Of a DNA stretch of 64,000 bases, positions 61,539 through 64,000 are shown piece by piece (position 1 is the stretch's first letter; every line of letters begins with the position of its first letter). The DNA lies in the NCBI GenBank assembly GCA_910586965.1, contig CAJUMF010000006.1, positions 78,006-142,005 of the forward strand, read 5' to 3'. A program made the position numbers and the translations under genes. The DNA comes from an uncultured Dorea sp. Lineage in GTDB: Bacteria; Bacillota; Clostridia; Lachnospirales; Lachnospiraceae. The notes under the pieces were generated by a model that saw only the letters and a program-made list of their open reading frames with translations, made no database searches and was not told where the DNA came from.

Positions 61539-63131
61539 ATGGGTCTTACATCACTGAATTTTTTTCTTTTTTTAGCAGCCAGCCTGGTGGTATATTTTCT
61601 GTTGTCGGAAAAGTACCAGTGGCGCTGGCTTTTCGCTGTGAGCTGCTTTTTTTATGTGTACTGCAGCAGGACGCTGTCGATATTTATTGCTGTCACTTGC
61701 GTTGCCACTTATGTTTTAAGTATTTTGATCGAAAATTCGGAAGTTCGGTATAAGGATGAGTTAAAGCAGATCAAGGCGGGAGAGCTTGCTCTTGATAAGA
61801 AGGCGGCGAAAGCACAGAATATCCACCGAAAGCGCTTGTGTATCTGGGCTGCGGCGCTGATCAATGTGGGGATGCTTGTGGTGCTGAAATTCTGGGATCT
61901 GATCTTTACGGATATCAATACCAGATTTTTCGGCGGAGCTGAGAACTTTGTGCCGCTTCTTCATATCGGCCTGCCCCTTGGAATCTCTTTTTACACCTTC
62001 CAGGCAGTGGGTTATCTTGTGGACATCTACCGAAAGCAGGCGGCGGCAGAGCGTAACTTTTTCAAGGCAGCGCTGTTTATCACATTTTTCCCGCAGATTG
62101 TCCAGGGACCGATCTCCAGGTTCTCACAGCTCGCACCGGAGCTTTACAGCGGTCATAAATTCGATTTTAAAAATCTTACGGATGGGTTTTATCTGATGCT
62201 GTGGGGGATGTTTAAGAAGATGGTCATCGCTGACCGGGCGGGGATCATGGTGGATTATGTGTTCTATGATTACCAGAATTTCTCCGGCTGGCAGTTCTGG
62301 GTGGCGGCTTTTGCCTATGCGTTCCAGATGTATGGGGATTTCTCCGGCGGGATTGACATCGTGCGGGGAGCGGCGAAGATGTTCGGCATTGAGATGGTGG
62401 ATAACTTTGAGCGCCCTTATTTTTCCAAGGATATCCCGGAGTTCTGGAGGCGGTGGCATATGACGCTGGGGACGTGGTTCAGGGACTACTTATTCTATCC
62501 CATGTCCTTATCCTCCACTGCCCAGAAGGTGTCAAAGTCACTGCGAAAGAAAGGACATCTCCATCTGGCAAAGATGCTGCCGGCACATGTATCCTGTATC
62601 GTCCTCTGGCTTGCCAACGGCGCATGGCACGGGGCGGGCACCCAGTACATTGTGTTCGGTCTGTATCACGGGATTTTGACGGTGCTCTCAGAGGAGTATC
62701 ATGGGAAGCTGGTGCAGCTTGGAGACAAGCTGCACATTAACCAGAAATGTGCGTCATGGAGCTTTTTCCAGATGGCGAGAACCTTCTTTTTGGTGGCAGT
62801 AGGGCGTGTCATCTACATCACGCCGAATTTTGGAGCGTCCCTTACGATATTAAAATCCATGTTCACTGCGAAGAATGTGGGAATCTTCTTTAACGAGGGC
62901 TTGTACAAACTGGGGCTTGACCGGCCCGATTTCTATGTGCTTGTCTTTGCCTGTCTGGTACTTCTTGTGGTGGAGATCTTCCAGGAGCGGATGAAGATCA
63001 GAGAGTGGCTGTATGGGCAGAACTTATATTTCCGGTGGGGACTGGCTTTCGGGCTTATCTTTACCGTGCTTATCTTTGGGGTGTACGGACACGGGTATGA
63101 CGCGGCCGGATTTATCTATATGCAGTATTAG
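61539..63131 (+). CDS. MBOAT acyltransferase, DltB/AlgI-like
   Basis: This 530-aa polytopic membrane O-acyltransferase has hydrophobic helices throughout. The MBOAT motifs are FFPQIVQGPISRFSQL, DFSGGIDIVRGAAKMFGI, FWRRWHMTLGTWFRDYLFYP and the catalytic His in WLANGAWHGAGTQYIVFGLYHG. In dlt systems it moves D-alanine from the carrier across the membrane to teichoic acid; the AlgI group acetylates exopolysaccharide. The neighbouring DltA- and DltC-like genes favour the first. It begins 12 bp after the carrier gene. Confidence 0.88.
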   Translation: MGLTSLNFFLFLAASLVVYFLLSEKYQWRWLFAVSCFFYVYCSRTLSIFIAVTCVATYVLSILIENSEVRYKDELKQIKAGELALDKKAAKAQNIHRKRLCIWAAALINVGMLVVLKFWDLIFTDINTRFFGGAENFVPLLHIGLPLGISFYTFQAVGYLVDIYRKQAAAERNFFKAALFITFFPQIVQGPISRFSQLAPELYSGHKFDFKNLTDGFYLMLWGMFKKMVIADRAGIMVDYVFYDYQNFSGWQFWVAAFAYAFQMYGDFSGGIDIVRGAAKMFGIEMVDNFERPYFSKDIPEFWRRWHMTLGTWFRDYLFYPMSLSSTAQKVSKSLRKKGHLHLAKMLPAHVSCIVLWLANGAWHGAGTQYIVFGLYHGILTVLSEEYHGKLVQLGDKLHINQKCASWSFFQMARTFFLVAVGRVIYITPNFGASLTILKSMFTAKNVGIFFNEGLYKLGLDRPDFYVLVFACLVLLVVEIFQERMKIREWLYGQNLYFRWGLAFGLIFTVLIFGVYGHGYDAAGFIYMQY

Positions 63132-63152
63132 TTAGGATTTAGGAGTAATAAT

Positions 63153-63960
63153 ATGACGCGGAAAAATGTGATCAAGCTGATATCAGCATCGCTGATTTTT
63201 ATCATAATCTTCGGGATACTGACTGCCGTTATGGAGCCGAAGTGGAATTATTACGGCAACCAGACACAGACGAGGGTCCAGGCTTTCTACCGGCAGGAGA
63301 AGAACAGTCATGATGTGATCTATCTTGGCTCAAGCTTCTCCTACTGCGGCATCTCACCCCTTAAGATCTGGGAGGAGCAGGGCATCTCCGGGTATGTGTT
63401 CTCTAATCCGGCGCAGAAGGCGTGGATCAGTGCTTATTACCTGGAGGAGGCGTTAAAGTATCAGACACCGGAAGTGGTCATCTACGAGGCGGGTGCGATC
63501 TTAGACGAGGAGGAGACAGACGAAGGGCATAACCGGAAGAATATCGATTATCTCCGCTGGTCGCCCACGAAGCTTAAGGCGATCATGACTGTCTGTAAAA
63601 ATACCGGGGAGTCGAAAAAGGAGTATCTCTTTCCGCTCCTTCGGTTCCACTCGAGATGGAGCGACCTTGACCAGTCAGACTTCCATCTGGCGCGGGATTC
63701 CTCTTATTACCTTATGGGAACGGCGTTAAAGCTTACCACAAGACCGGCGTCTAAGAAGAAGATTGCGAAGTATGATGCATGGCAGCCGGGCACCATGGAA
63801 GTGCCGTCAAATGAGATCGGACCGAAATGCACGGATGCGGTGCTTAAGATGAAGGAGCTTTGCGAGGAGAAAGGCATCAAGTTCCAGCTTGTGCGTATGC
63901 CCAGTATGCAGTGGTCGCCGGAGGCATACGAGATTGTACAGCGGTTTGCGGATGAACATG
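63153..63960 (+). CDS. DltD/SGNH-like membrane-anchored protein, cut by adapter
   Basis: This is the start of a protein with an N-terminal membrane anchor (VIKLISASLIFIIIFGILTA) and an extracytoplasmic SGNH-like domain. DVIYLGSSFSYCGISPLKIW supplies the G-S-S block with a candidate nucleophilic Ser. SNPAQKAWISAYYLEEALKY and PEVVIYEAGAIL follow. This resembles DltD or AlgX/AlgJ-type proteins that complete acyl transfer outside the membrane. The genomic sequence stops at 63960; the last residues after DEH in the open frame are translated adapter and are not part of the protein. The true C-terminus with the second catalytic His is missing. Confidence 0.8.
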
Positions 63961-64000
63961 AGATCGGAAGAGCACACGTCTGAACTCCAGTCACACAGTG
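63961..64000 (+). other. Illumina TruSeq adapter and index contamination
   Basis: The last 40 bases begin AGATCGGAAGAGCACACG, continue through CTGAACTCCAGTCAC, and end with ACAGTG. This is the TruSeq read-1 adapter followed by index 5. The opposite strand gives the well-known artefactual peptide MTGVQTCALPI. It marks an assembly end, not genome. Confidence 0.98.

Noticed and set aside
63707..63994. Minus-strand open frame starting MTGVQTCALPI
   Set aside because: Its first residues are translated sequencing adapter, a known artefact; the rest is antisense to the dltD-like gene.
1..64000. CRISPR arrays, rRNA, tRNA, complete insertion sequences, riboswitches
   Set aside because: I looked in the intergenic gaps and saw no repeat-spacer pattern, no tRNA-like cloverleaf, no transposase motif and no T-box or lysine-riboswitch-sized leader. 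Covariance-model scans were not possible, so small RNAs may be missed.

Overview
The window looks like chromosomal DNA of a gut-type Clostridia, most likely Lachnospiraceae. This is inferred from gene content and style: YesM/YesN-type two-component genes beside a sugar ABC system, AGGAGG-type ribosome binding sites, a frameshifted prfB, class III fructose bisphosphatase, a stand-alone eukaryote-type hisA, DUF3791/DUF3990 genes, and Big_2/FN3 surface proteins. No rRNA, tRNA, CRISPR array or complete insertion sequence was seen. The right end (63961-64000) is Illumina adapter plus index, not genome.

Region 1 (1-9360) is a catabolic locus. A YesN-type regulator (cut by the left edge), a short YesM-type histidine kinase and a degenerate ABC-ATPase-like protein are followed by a promoter, a sugar-binding lipoprotein, a perfect 13-bp hairpin with a T-run, an RbsA-type ATPase, an RbsC-type permease, an esterase and an amidohydrolase. 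Region 2 (9480-14710) is a redox/sulfur locus: class V cysteine desulfurase-like enzyme, 2-hydroxyacyl-CoA-dehydratase-like (double-cubane type) protein, DUF3343 Se/S-carrier-like protein, ATP-dependent activase, then a separately promoted iron-sulfur flavodoxin and a Cys-rich DUF5714 protein.

Region 3 (14710-21155) is an AT-richer accessory island. It holds an overlapping DUF3791-DUF3990-DUF3791-like trio (candidate ADP-ribosyltransferase toxin system), a PepSY lipoprotein, a type III restriction-subunit remnant, an AAA/PD-(D/E)XK protein, a Septu-like ATPase plus HNH pair, and a truncated ATPase. Region 4 (21157-25780) has a ferredoxin-type aldo/keto reductase and an SNF2 helicase/SWIM pair. 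Region 5 (25780-31570) is a surface-protein island. It begins with a 17-G tract lying exactly between a consensus -35 and a -10 box. Then come a collapsed pseudogene, an FN3 protein, a lipoprotein, a ricin/Big_2/CHAP protein and a decaying Big_2 pseudogene, with FN3 scraps between genes.

Region 6 (31580-64000) is mostly housekeeping. On the minus strand are a lone HicB, the hibernation factor, a PsiE-like membrane protein, a PAP2 phosphatase and typA. On the plus strand are a secreted Cys/His-repeat protein, an OB-fold protein, dapA, dapB, fbp, a small lipoprotein, hisA, secA, prfB, hom, a phosphoglycerate-mutase-like candidate homoserine kinase, lysC, a DJ-1 protein, tig-clpP-clpX-lon-engB, an AI-2E exporter-family protein, and a dlt-like A-C-B-D cluster cut by the adapter. 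A CYTH gene lies antisense, converging on lysC. The aspartate-family genes (dapA/dapB, hom/kinase/lysC) lie in two clusters. The protein-quality-control genes form one run.
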